A stretch of DNA of 64,000 nucleotides from Bdellovibrio sp. SKB1291214 (GTDB lineage Bacteria > Bdellovibrionota > Bdellovibrionia > Bdellovibrionales > Bdellovibrionaceae), in contig NZ_CP106855.1 of NCBI RefSeq assembly GCF_002209355.2, positions 1,798,001 to 1,862,000 on the forward strand, read 5' to 3'. Of the stretch, positions 54,470-62,929 are shown piece by piece. The translations under genes were made by a program, and so were the position numbers. Below the pieces are notes generated by a model. It saw only the letters and a program-made list of their open reading frames with translations, made no database searches and had not been told where the DNA came from. Numbering within the stretch: position 1 is the stretch's first letter; every line of letters begins with the position of its first letter.

Positions 54470-56118
54470 TGGTTAGTAGCCAGTTTGAGTAACCGAGAAC
54501 GCACTAATAAAGGCGTTTCCAATTTTTCCCTGGAAGTCGATATTGAGATTCGGAGTTTTGCTGATCACGTGCACGTAGCGACGGATCGCTGTGTTTGGTC
54601 CCGCAATCGCGTAAGCATCAAAGTTTGGAAGTACCGGCACCGAAACGGTGGACGTACCGTTCGGGAAGCTCATCGAAACATCAAACTGTCTCATTCCCTT
54701 CGCAGTCACCGCAGGTGAGTTTTCTGCAAAGTACAGACTGATGCGATAGACGCCATTGACCACCGGTAATTTGTAGCTGAATTTCCCACCGTAGCGCGAG
54801 TCGCTGTAAAGAGCTGGCGTCTCTGTGCCCTCTGTCTTCACGTTTCCGTAGTCAAACATCGTTCCACCAACAAAGTTTTTGTCGGGCGTGAAGTAAGACG
54901 TATTAGGTAGATCCGGTTGGCCAGCATTGACGAAGTACGACGGTGCGCCCGCAGCTTTCGTGACTGCTCTGCGATTCGTAATTCCGAATTGTTTAAGGAT
55001 TCGAGTGCGTGAAAGATTCCACGGAATACCTCGGGACCCGAAGCCGTGACCTTGCCCTTCGTAAAGCACGAGATCAGCCTCGCGACCTTTACTCCAAAGA
55101 GTGTTTATAAGGCTTGTCGAGTGAATGGGATTGACCTGAGGGTCATGTGTACCATGAATGATGAAAAACGCAGCCGACTTCGAGTCGACGTGAGTCATTA
55201 ACGACGCGTTTTTATAAATCGACAAAGTTTTTGAGTTGCGCGGCTGGCCGATCCAACCTTGAGCGCAATCGGTTCCAGTAGATTGTGTGAGGGTGAAGTC
55301 GGCGCGACCAAACCAGTCCACTACAAGTTGGACTCGGTTCGAGTATTTGTCGACGGCACCTTTACGATCCTCTGCCGCTTGAAGTCCCAGCATTGAAGCA
55401 AGGTGGCCGCCGGCCGATTCGCCGTGAGTGACGATCTTATTCGGATCGATTTGAAAGCGTGAAGAATTCTTGCGAATAAAGCGCAATGCCTGTTTCACGT
55501 CGGTGAGCCCCGCGGGGTATAAAGCAACTTGTGCCAATCTGTAGTCGAGACTGAAAACAGTGAACCCATCATCAGCGAGTTCCTTCACATCATTGTTGAT
55601 CTGGGATTTGCTGCCGCTATTATAGCAACCGCCGTGAATGAAGATCAGCGCCGGGCGCAGAGCGGTGCCGGGGTTAGACGGACGATAGACGTCCATCTTA
55701 AGGCTTGTTCCATTGATGTAATCGTATTCGACGTCTTTCTCGGCGACGTAGGCCTGTGCTGCCATTGATGTCACCAATCCGCCCATCAACACGCTCAGTT
55801 TTAGGAAAAGCTTCGAACGCATACCGACCCCCATCAAATCTGTTAGCAATGTCTCACTTCGGATCGCCTCCGTTATTCGACATTTTCAGAAAGTGCAAAC
55901 AACTGGCCACGGATGAGAGCTGTAGGTTGCAGCTCAGATCGAACTTATGAAAGAGCGTGCCGAACATTTGTTCAAGTCGTGAGTTGGTCCCGTGGTAAGC
56001 ACCGGTTTCCAATTCGATTTATCGAATTCGTCTGAAGTTCGATAATTCGTTAAACTTCTCGCCACACCAAGATGAGATGACTCCACCTTTTTCCTCAGAT
56101 ATTCGGAAGCTTTTGTAA
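54470..56118 (-). repeat. Segmental duplication, copy B
   Basis: Contains the 54,473 hydrolase gene and about 300 bp upstream; see copy A. Overall identity by eye is roughly 75-80 percent. Confidence 0.8.
54473..55822 (-). CDS. Secreted alpha/beta hydrolase with malectin-like domain (copy B)
   Basis: A 449-aa paralogue of the 51,490 protein, colinear over its full length. Signal peptide (LKLSVLMGGLVTSMAAQA), HGGCYNSGSKSQ, HGESAGGHLASMLG, HDPQVNP and GQGHGF are intact, so the enzyme should be active. The malectin-like tail is retained (VNAGQPDLPNTSYF, YRISLYFAEN). Start ATG 55,822 has GGGGGTCGGT upstream as in copy A. Changes such as GGHLAS for GSYLAG near the nucleophile hint at different specificity. 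Confidence 0.9.
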   Translation of the reverse strand: MRSKLFLKLSVLMGGLVTSMAAQAYVAEKDVEYDYINGTSLKMDVYRPSNPGTALRPALIFIHGGCYNSGSKSQINNDVKELADDGFTVFSLDYRLAQVALYPAGLTDVKQALRFIRKNSSRFQIDPNKIVTHGESAGGHLASMLGLQAAEDRKGAVDKYSNRVQLVVDWFGRADFTLTQSTGTDCAQGWIGQPRNSKTLSIYKNASLMTHVDSKSAAFFIIHGTHDPQVNPIHSTSLINTLWSKGREADLVLYEGQGHGFGSRGIPWNLSRTRILKQFGITNRRAVTKAAGAPSYFVNAGQPDLPNTSYFTPDKNFVGGTMFDYGNVKTEGTETPALYSDSRYGGKFSYKLPVVNGVYRISLYFAENSPAVTAKGMRQFDVSMSFPNGTSTVSVPVLPNFDAYAIAGPNTAIRRYVHVISKTPNLNIDFQGKIGNAFISAFSVTQTGY

Positions 56119-56144
56119 GTGGTCCCGACAATAGCAGCTTCTGG
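55823..56144. other. Upstream region of hydrolase copy B
   Basis: 322 bp with no gene; homologous to the region before copy A. The last 25 bp lead into the GFA gene end. Confidence 0.55.
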
Positions 56145-56558
56145 CTAAGCACCACCTAAGAATCGCGGAAGGGTGCTATCTATATGGTCCGACGTGGAAG
56201 CATATTTGGAAAATAAAACCAGGCTTGGCAGAAATAGAGCTTTGTCATCCAAGCTGGAAGCGCTGACTATAAAATTATTTTCATGACCACTCGTTAAACT
56301 AAACACTTGTGTTCCGCAAAGAGGGCAAAAGTTTTTTGTCGTGACGTTGCCACTATCGGCGCGATAGCTCCAGCTTGAAAAACTTCCTATGATCTTAGTT
56401 TTGTCTTTTGCGAGCAACACATATGAACCATGTCCGGTCGTTGAAAACTTCTGACAATGTAAGCATTGGCAATGGAATGCAATGAGTGGTTTCATGGTGC
56501 ATTCATACCTTAAGGCCTCGCAAAGGCAGCCGCCAGTGATAGGAGTATCTAATGTTAT
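56145..56558 (-). CDS. GFA-family protein with non-standard start or decapitated gene
   Basis: A glutathione-dependent formaldehyde-activating (GFA/CENP-V-like) protein. From ATG 56,495 it is 116 aa and starts too late, inside the domain. Upstream, in frame and uninterrupted, the DNA reads TPITGGCLCEALRYECT, exactly the missing family N-terminus with the first cysteine pair (CLC). CHC-type HCQCLHCQ and CPLCG follow. No ATG, GTG or TTG lies between 56,495 and the preceding gene; ATA at 56,558 is shown as a nominal left limit. Either a rare start is used or the start was lost. Confidence 0.65.
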   Translation of the reverse strand: MTLDTPITGGCLCEALRYECTMKPLIAFHCQCLHCQKFSTTGHGSYVLLAKDKTKIIGSFSSWSYRADSGNVTTKNFCPLCGTQVFSLTSGHENNFIVSASSLDDKALFLPSLVLFSKYASTSDHIDSTLPRFLGGA

Positions 56559-56575
56559 GTTAGCAGTTTTAACAC

Positions 56576-57367
56576 TTACGCAATAAATTCCCGAATAGCC
56601 CGAATGGTTTCCTGCGGGGCACTGATTTGAGGATAATGCCCGCCAACGTTTAAAACGACCAATTTGCTATCTTTAAACTGCTGCTTTAAATAGTCGCAAA
56701 CCCACGACGAAGACACGGGATCATTCGTGCATTGGATAATCAAAGTGGGCTTAGTGTACTTCTTCACATCTCCACGATGATCCGACATAAAAACAGTACG
56801 CCCAAATTGCGGCGTCATTTTCGCGTCTTGCGTCTGAAACATTTGAACTAACTCGGCACCAAGTTCGGGACGATTCGGCGTTCCCATAAACATCGGGGCC
56901 ATCTGCGCAGCCCAACTCGCATAATCACTAGACATTGCTGCCAGGATGCCTTCAACTCCCGGACGGTCAAACCCTCCCTTGTAATCGCCCTCATTCAAAT
57001 AACAAGCGGATGGACCGATCATAACAAGTTTAGAAAAAGCATTGGGACGCTCGATAGAAGCAAGCATCCCAATCATGCTGCTGGCAGAGTGACCAACGAA
57101 TATCGTATCTGTAAGTTTAAGTTCATCAATGATTTGCACAAGGTCTTGAGCATAGCCTTGATAGCTAGAGTATTTTGCATTGTCGTAAAACTTAGCATCC
57201 TGGCTCTTGTTCCCGATATGATCAAAACGAATAACTCGGAAATCTTTTTCAAAGGCTGGAGCAACTCGATCCCAAACGGATTGATCGCAAGCGAAACCAT
57301 GAGCAAAGATAATTGTTTTTGTTCCGTTGCCAGTGATTTTAACACGATTGCGTTCAGTCAAAGTCAT
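56576..57367 (-). CDS. RsbQ-like alpha/beta hydrolase
   Basis: A 263-aa alpha/beta hydrolase very like RsbQ of Bacillus and the plant KAI2/D14 receptors. Nucleophile in FVGHSASSMIGMLASIERP, then MIGPSACYLNEGDYKGGF, Asp in QCTNDPVSS and His in GGHYPQIS. In Bacillus RsbQ works with the PAS-phosphatase RsbP; none is nearby. I start at ATG 57,367, where GGAG is 5 nt upstream, not at the GTG two codons earlier. The ligand is unknown. Confidence 0.92.
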   Translation of the reverse strand: MTLTERNRVKITGNGTKTIIFAHGFACDQSVWDRVAPAFEKDFRVIRFDHIGNKSQDAKFYDNAKYSSYQGYAQDLVQIIDELKLTDTIFVGHSASSMIGMLASIERPNAFSKLVMIGPSACYLNEGDYKGGFDRPGVEGILAAMSSDYASWAAQMAPMFMGTPNRPELGAELVQMFQTQDAKMTPQFGRTVFMSDHRGDVKKYTKPTLIIQCTNDPVSSSWVCDYLKQQFKDSKLVVLNVGGHYPQISAPQETIRAIREFIA

Positions 57368-57565
57368 GATCACTCCAAAGCTAAGTTTTCATACTTTAAG
57401 TCCACAATGAAATCTAAAAGAAGGCGAGATAATTTGCAGAATTGTTAGAATCCAATTCTTTGGTCGTTTGTTAATTATCGAGGTAAGAAAGGGGAGTTTT
57501 GAAGACTTGCCCGAGCGAATGCAGGCAAGTCAGAATATCTTGATAAATTTCTTAAAAGAGGTGAG

Positions 57566-58501
57566 CTAGAAAACCGCGTAAACGTTTAAGTTATAGCTGA
57601 TGTTTTCGTATGAAAAAGCTCTTGAGTCTGCGCTCAACATGGAGCCGCCACCATTTTCCAAATTCGTGTCGCTGATCAATGCAGGATTTATATAGAAAGC
57701 ACCGTAATACAAATTCAAACCGATTTCGTGGGACCCAAGATTCCCCATATCTGGCTCCCAGTTGCCTCGTTGAGCTTGGCTGGATTTTTCAGAAATCGTA
57801 TAAGCATAGTAAGGATTTACCTTATCATTCATTGTATAAATGAATATCGGAGCCGCTTTTAACTGGTAGTATTCGGCATCTGCTCCAACCGCTGTATTTG
57901 GATTCCCAGCGCTGTTGAATAGGACACGCGACGAGACCAAGCCTGCCATTGTGAACTTAGGATTGATCATCCACTCAAAATAATTGTCTAAACGAAGGCG
58001 TCCCATTTCATGGTTTTCTTGAGCAACAACATCTGTGGGCGCGTAGTATCTCAAATCAACAAGGCCAAAGCTTGAATTCATCCAACCCTTTGGTCTTAAA
58101 GCTCCACGCAAAATTGTTTCGGCCATTGCCACAGAAGAATCGCGATGAAGTTTTGAATCGCGCGCTCCCAAATGCTCACGGCTTGATGTGTATTGAAACT
58201 GTTGACGCAGTTCCAGCTCCCAAGCTTTTGTCGGAGCATAGCGAGCCCCAACAAAGTTGTAAGAGATAATCGCACCAGCTTCTGTGCCGCGATTATCGCC
58301 TTCGTAGTTAAAATTTTCTGAACCGATAGTCAGGTGCCATGGATTTTCTTTAGATGGCGCCTGTGTCGTAATGCTGGCTTCCGCAACAGGCGCTGATGAA
58401 GATTGGCCTGGGTTTACCGCTTTAAGTGTTGAGGTTGACGTGTCGTCGGCAAATGCCTGCGCACAAAGCAAAGTCGCAATCGTGATAAGTACTGTCTTCA
58501 T
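57566..58501 (-). CDS. Outer-membrane-type beta-barrel protein
   Basis: A 311-aa exported protein (signal MKTVLITIATLLCAQAFA). After a Ser/Thr/Ala-rich linker of ~30 residues come many alternating strands with aromatic girdles (WELELRQQFQYTSS, FSYENISYNLNVYAVF). The last residue is Phe, as in outer membrane proteins. Likely a 12- to 14-strand porin- or OmpL-like barrel; family not identified. Monocistronic. Confidence 0.75.
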   Translation of the reverse strand: MKTVLITIATLLCAQAFADDTSTSTLKAVNPGQSSSAPVAEASITTQAPSKENPWHLTIGSENFNYEGDNRGTEAGAIISYNFVGARYAPTKAWELELRQQFQYTSSREHLGARDSKLHRDSSVAMAETILRGALRPKGWMNSSFGLVDLRYYAPTDVVAQENHEMGRLRLDNYFEWMINPKFTMAGLVSSRVLFNSAGNPNTAVGADAEYYQLKAAPIFIYTMNDKVNPYYAYTISEKSSQAQRGNWEPDMGNLGSHEIGLNLYYGAFYINPALISDTNLENGGGSMLSADSRAFSYENISYNLNVYAVF

Positions 58502-58597
58502 TCATCCCCCCGGAAATGCACAGATGTGAAGATCATTTCAATAAGTACTTAACCCGTCAAAACAATAAACCGACGCGGGCGTGAAAATTTCGAAATA

Positions 58598-59431
58598 CTA
58601 GCGAGGAGCGACTGAGAAGCGGGAACTCATCTCTTTCAGGTTTAGTTCGTCCAAAATCCAATTCAAGCGATCGGCCGCACGTTGGCGTGGACCTTCTTTT
58701 TTGGTCGCAATAATTAGTTCATTTTTCATGGAGTGTTCGAAACCTACAAGTTCAGTCACAGTTACTTGGTAACCGTGAGCTTCCAGACGTAAAGCGCGCA
58801 AAACATTGGTAAGGTGGCTGCCAAACTCACGCGTATGAATCGGGTGGCGCCAGATTTCTGTTAAAGGACTTGCTAGTTGCTTTGCTTTATTTTGACGAAG
58901 AACCTTTGCCATTTCGGCTTGGCAGCAAGGAACCAAAACAATGTGCTTTGCTTTTTTCTTTAGAGCAAAATCAATCGCATCATCCGTCGCGGTATCGCAA
59001 GCATGCAGAGCTGTCACTAAACCAATTTTTTCAGGAAGAAGTTTGGATTCAGTCGCCTCGACCACCAACAAAGGTAAGAACGACATATTCGGAAAGCCAA
59101 GTTTACCTTGAAGTTCAACGGACTTCTTCACCAACTCATCACGCGTTTCGATTCCATAAACATGCCCGTTTCCAGAGAAGCTCTTGAAGAAAAGATCGTA
59201 AATGATGAACCCTAAATAAGATTTGCCAGCGCCGTGATCAACCAAGCTTACATCGTCACCCGATGCTTGAAGGTCTTTCAGCAAAGGTTCGATGAAGTTA
59301 TACAGGTGATAAACTTGCTTAAGCTTACGGCGGCTGTCTTGATTGATTTTTCCATCACGAGTCAGGATGTGAAGCTCTTTAAGGAGTTCGATCGACTGAC
59401 CGTCACGCATTTCTTCTAGGGGCTTTTTCAT
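58598..59431 (-). CDS. SAM-dependent methyltransferase (Methyltransf_32-like)
   Basis: A 277-aa protein with a class I Rossmann core: motif I VDHGAGKSYLGFIIYD, then YGIETRDELV, and TALHACDTATDDAI with LVPCCQAEM, a pattern seen in the METTL25/GSTCD-like (Methyltransf_32) group. The substrate, possibly RNA or protein, is unknown. Starts at ATG 59,431. No operon partner visible. Confidence 0.8.
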   Translation of the reverse strand: MKKPLEEMRDGQSIELLKELHILTRDGKINQDSRRKLKQVYHLYNFIEPLLKDLQASGDDVSLVDHGAGKSYLGFIIYDLFFKSFSGNGHVYGIETRDELVKKSVELQGKLGFPNMSFLPLLVVEATESKLLPEKIGLVTALHACDTATDDAIDFALKKKAKHIVLVPCCQAEMAKVLRQNKAKQLASPLTEIWRHPIHTREFGSHLTNVLRALRLEAHGYQVTVTELVGFEHSMKNELIIATKKEGPRQRAADRLNWILDELNLKEMSSRFSVAPR

Positions 59432-59516
59432 GCCCCGTTTCTAGCTGATTTTGCCCTGAAAGTACATAAGGCTTTGGCCGGCCCCCACTCGTTGCAAAAA
59501 TGCCAAGAATTCCCAG

Positions 59517-60674
59517 CTATTTTTGAGCAGGTGGCAGGTTCGGAGTGGCCGTTTTTCTGCCAACATCCAGCTTTAAAATCTCGTCAGGACGCTCGCTCAT
59601 CAGGGCAGCCAGCCAGTGAAGCCAAGGGAAACCCGATTCTTCAAAGATGATTTTAATTGAAGCAGTAATGGGAATGCCCAATAGGATGCCCACAGGTCCC
59701 CAAAGCTCTCCCCAAACAATAATGGCAAGGGTCGATACGACAGCATTAAGATCGACCTTAGATCCTAAGATGTGTGGCGTGATAAAGTTCGCGATAATAA
59801 AGTGGATCAGGATACACAATCCAAAAAGCAGCAGAATTGTGGGGAGAGGTCCATTTTGCGAAGCTGTATCCAATACCGGAAGCAATCCAGCCAAGGCAGC
59901 TCCTAAGAATGGAACTAAGTTAAATACACTGGAAAGTGCCGCCATTGTTAACGGTGACTTGATTGAAAATATATAAAATAAAAGAGTAAACAGCGGAAAA
60001 CTAAGTGCTGCCAAAAACAAATTACCCAAGAAAAAAGCTCGGTTGGCTATGATCAACTTCTGCCACATTCTTTGAGCGCGTGCAGGATCAGTAAACGCCA
60101 TAGGAATGATGCGAGCGAAAGATGGACGAGACAGCATCAAAAACAGAGTCAAAATAGGAACTAAAACCGTATAGGTGAGGACGGTGACAGCACTGCCTAA
60201 TCCGTGGATCAGAGTTGTTCCCATCTCACCACCTAAAATAGACCCTTCGATCACTTCGACCTTTTGAACTTTAGGTCCCACCGTTGGAGCACTTGGCGAA
60301 ACGTCTTTGGTGATGCTGCTGAAAGTTTCTAGAAGGTGCTTAATGTTTTCATTGAGTGAGTTGTAAAACTGAATCAAGGCGCGTTTTGACTCTTGCAGCT
60401 CTGCCAAAATCCCGGCTGAAAAATATCCCAAGACGGATATAAGCAAAACAAAAGCGATAACCGAACTTAAGATAAGCAAGATAGCAGCTAAAGAAGGATG
60501 CACTTTGCGATTTTTTAGCCAATCAAACATCGGATCTAAAAGCGCGAATAATAAGACCGAAGAGATGATCCACAGAAAAACGCTGGGTGCCGCATGAACT
60601 AAAGTACCCAGTGATAATATTGCTAGGATCCAGATTGGAAGAATTAGATATTTGGTTGCGCTGTTTTCAGTCAT
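59517..60674 (-). CDS. AI-2E-family transporter / PerM-like permease
   Basis: A 385-aa membrane protein with about eight helices and the AI-2E transporter family architecture: paired N-terminal helices, a periplasmic loop (about 65-160), and a C-terminal part with SVFNLVPFLGAALAGLLPVL and the final HILGSKVDLNAVVSTLAIIVWGELWG (in pieces). Substrate unknown. I use ATG 60,674; a TTG two codons earlier is less likely. Confidence 0.87.
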   Translation of the reverse strand: MTENSATKYLILPIWILAILSLGTLVHAAPSVFLWIISSVLLFALLDPMFDWLKNRKVHPSLAAILLILSSVIAFVLLISVLGYFSAGILAELQESKRALIQFYNSLNENIKHLLETFSSITKDVSPSAPTVGPKVQKVEVIEGSILGGEMGTTLIHGLGSAVTVLTYTVLVPILTLFLMLSRPSFARIIPMAFTDPARAQRMWQKLIIANRAFFLGNLFLAALSFPLFTLLFYIFSIKSPLTMAALSSVFNLVPFLGAALAGLLPVLDTASQNGPLPTILLLFGLCILIHFIIANFITPHILGSKVDLNAVVSTLAIIVWGELWGPVGILLGIPITASIKIIFEESGFPWLHWLAALMSERPDEILKLDVGRKTATPNLPPAQK

Positions 60675-60740
60675 GACCAATTCTTGGCCGTAACTGAAAA
60701 ACTCACAAGCAATTTCGAAAAACGTGATGTGTAGAGTAAA

Positions 60741-61328
60741 TTACAAATATCCTAGATGAACCAATAGCATATGGGTACCGATCGCAATCAAAGCAACTCC
60801 GCCACCGGCTTCAGCATATTTGCCGACTTTGACGCCAAGATAGTGGCCGGCCATCATGCCGATCGTCACCATCATGGTGGTCGCCGCGCCAATAGAAAGC
60901 GCCGCCGTCCAAATGTTTACATTCATGAAAGCCATCGATACGCCAACCGCTGCGGCATCGATGCTTGTGCCGACGGCTGTAAGGATCAGAATGCCAATTC
61001 GACCCAGTTTGGATGAAGATTTGATTTCGGATTCATCGGATTCTTCTTCATCGTCTTGTTGAAGGCTTTCATAAATCATTTTTCCACCGACGATGGCAAG
61101 AATCACAAAACAAACCCAGTGATCGATAGATTCAATAAAGCTGCTTGCAGTGGAACCGGCAAGCCATCCTAAAAGTGGTGTGATCGCTTCAACAGCACCG
61201 AACAGCAGGCCCACTTTCAAAGCTTCTTTGATGCTTGGGTGTTTCATGCTAACGCCCTTGCTGATGGAAACCGCAAACGCATCCGCAGACATACTGAACG
61301 ACATAATGAGAATTGATAATGGAGTCAT
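60741..61328 (-). CDS. mntP: Manganese efflux pump MntP
   Basis: A 195-aa MntP (DUF204) membrane exporter with six helices. It opens LIMSFSMSADAFAVSISKG with the conserved Asp, has LFGAVEAITPLLGW and a second SIDAAAVGVSMAF. An acidic loop (DDEEESDESEI) links the halves. It exports Mn2+ and is controlled by the yybP-ykoY riboswitch just upstream. Confidence 0.95.
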   Translation of the reverse strand: MTPLSILIMSFSMSADAFAVSISKGVSMKHPSIKEALKVGLLFGAVEAITPLLGWLAGSTASSFIESIDHWVCFVILAIVGGKMIYESLQQDDEEESDESEIKSSSKLGRIGILILTAVGTSIDAAAVGVSMAFMNVNIWTAALSIGAATTMMVTIGMMAGHYLGVKVGKYAEAGGGVALIAIGTHMLLVHLGYL

Positions 61329-61343
61329 GAAGACACGCCTTTT

Positions 61344-61495
61344 TGCCAGATGACTAATACAAACGGACGGACCTCTGGCATGGGTTCATCAAGTTTGTAT
61401 TGGTCTTGCCAAGCGTGTTTAGCGCCGATTCAGCCATATGCACAAGGCACAAGTATGTTGACTGAGTCCCTTTAGGTGGAGGCTACTCCCCAATA
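61344..61495 (-). promoter_or_regulatory. yybP-ykoY manganese riboswitch of mntP
   Basis: On the minus strand the aptamer signature GGGGAGTAGCC (61,491-61,481) and CAACATACTTG (61,460-61,450) are at the usual spacing. Downstream CCAATACAAAC (61,403-61,393) can pair with GTTTGTATTAG (61,363-61,353), while TGCCAGA (61,380-61,374) can pair with TCTGGCA (61,350-61,344) next to the ribosome site. The two pairings exclude each other and form a likely expression platform. Confidence 0.85.
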
Positions 61496-61630
61496 GATAT
61501 TTTTAATGAAAGTATAGTGAGAGTGAAAATCTGTCAAGTCAGGCAGAAAGAATTCACGGGAACAGCATATCAAACTGGTACTTTCTTTGATAGAGTGGGT
61601 TTTTAAAGCTTAGCTTTTAAAGGATTACTC

Positions 61631-62245
61631 ATGGAAGTTCCATTTTCTGCAGCCGCGGATCGCAACAAAGAACCAATTTTGGAAGTGCTTAAAAAAGTCC
61701 TTCGTCCCGAGGACAAGCGTCTTCTTGAGGTGGGTGCGGGAACCGGGCAGCACGCGGTTTTCCTGGCTCCTCATTTTCCTAAGATGGAATGGACTCCGAC
61801 AGAGGTGAGTGAAAACCTGCCGATGCTTCGTGAGCATATCAAACAAGCGGCGATCCCCAATATCAAACTTCCATTCCGTATGAAAATTGGCGAAGACGAT
61901 TTTCCGATTCGCACCTTCGACACTATTTTAACAATCAATACTTTCCACATCATGAGCTGGAAAGAATGTAAAACCTTTATCAAGTTGATTGCCGGCCGTT
62001 TAGAAGAGGGTGGCAAAGTGATGATCTATGGCCCTTTCAACTATAACGGTAAATTCACGACTGCCAGTAACGAAGAGTTTGATAAGACTTTGCGAGAGCA
62101 AAATCCTTCAAGTGGCCTTCGCAATTTCGAGGATGTCTTAGCTGCGATGTTTAAGAATGGTTTTGAGCTGTTAAAAGATTATGAAATGCCTTCGAATAAT
62201 CGCATGTTAGTATTCCGAAGACTTAAATTCATTAGCAAACGATAG
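61631..62245 (+). CDS. DUF938-family SAM-dependent methyltransferase
   Basis: A 204-aa DUF938 protein. It opens with the family stretch PFSAAADRNKEPILEVL, has motif I LLEVGAGTGQHAVFLA and the later INTFHIMSWKECKTF and GPFNYNGKFTTASNEEFD (in pieces). Function of the family is unknown. AAAGGA precedes the ATG. Confidence 0.88.
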   Translation: MEVPFSAAADRNKEPILEVLKKVLRPEDKRLLEVGAGTGQHAVFLAPHFPKMEWTPTEVSENLPMLREHIKQAAIPNIKLPFRMKIGEDDFPIRTFDTILTINTFHIMSWKECKTFIKLIAGRLEEGGKVMIYGPFNYNGKFTTASNEEFDKTLREQNPSSGLRNFEDVLAAMFKNGFELLKDYEMPSNNRMLVFRRLKFISKR

Positions 62246-62481
62246 ATCTCAGAAAGCAAACGATACGCTGGTAAAATGGATGTTCGTTTGCTATACTCAG
62301 TCAATAATGATTTCAGCATCTCATCTTTCTTATTTTAACTTTAAAGCTTTACCGCTCCAATTAGGGATGGTTTTGAAGTTTATTTCTTTGAACCGCAGGG
62401 ATTACCTCTGTGGTGCTTTTGCTTTCGCTTTCTAGATTTCAACTCAATTTAAAAACTGAATATTAACAAAAGGAGTGCCCT

Positions 62482-62862
62482 ATGCAGCAGCTTCCCTCAT
62501 TAGTTATCTCGCAAGAGGACTATACAAAAATCTCTACCTTGCTATCAGTGTCTAAGGCGCCGATTGCAGAACAGCTTGAAGAAGAGCTTGATCGTGCAGA
62601 GTTGGTTCCCTCTGACGAACTTCCCCAAGATACCGTATCGATGAATTCCCAAGTGACGTTTGTGGATCTGGATACTGGCAAAGAACAGTCAGTTATTTTA
62701 GCTTACCCAAACGATGCTAATATCGAGCAGAACAAAGTTTCGATCCTGGCTCCAGTTGGTGCGGCCTTAATTGGTTTGCGTGTAGGACAAATGATTGATT
62801 GGCCTATTGCTGATGGTAAGGTCCGCAGAATCAAAGTGGTCTCGGTTTATAGAGGTGGATAA
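62482..62862 (+). CDS. rnk: Rnk-like nucleoside diphosphate kinase regulator / GreA C-terminal domain
   Basis: A 126-aa Rnk-like protein: N-terminal helical part (ISQEDYTKISTLL...LEEELDRAELV) followed by the GreA/GreB C-terminal FKBP-like fold (NSQVTFVDLDTGKEQSVILAYP ... SILAPVGAALIGLRVGQMIDWPI). It binds RNA polymerase and is distinct from GreA by lacking the long coiled coil. AAGGAG upstream. Confidence 0.9.
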   Translation: MQQLPSLVISQEDYTKISTLLSVSKAPIAEQLEEELDRAELVPSDELPQDTVSMNSQVTFVDLDTGKEQSVILAYPNDANIEQNKVSILAPVGAALIGLRVGQMIDWPIADGKVRRIKVVSVYRGG

Positions 62863-62890
62863 AAAAGAGGGAGTAATTCTCCCTCTTTTT
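62861..62890. terminator. Terminator of the rnk-like gene
   Basis: AAAGAGGGAG-TAATT-CTCCCTCTTTTT. Confidence 0.9.
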
Positions 62891-62929
62891 CGTTAAGCTA
62901 TTTCTTCGAACCCAAAGTTTGGAGAAGAC

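Noticed and set aside
49581-56600. Complete integrative element or prophage at ssrA
   Set aside because: No integrase, relaxase, phage or transposase gene is visible; only att-like repeats and accessory genes.
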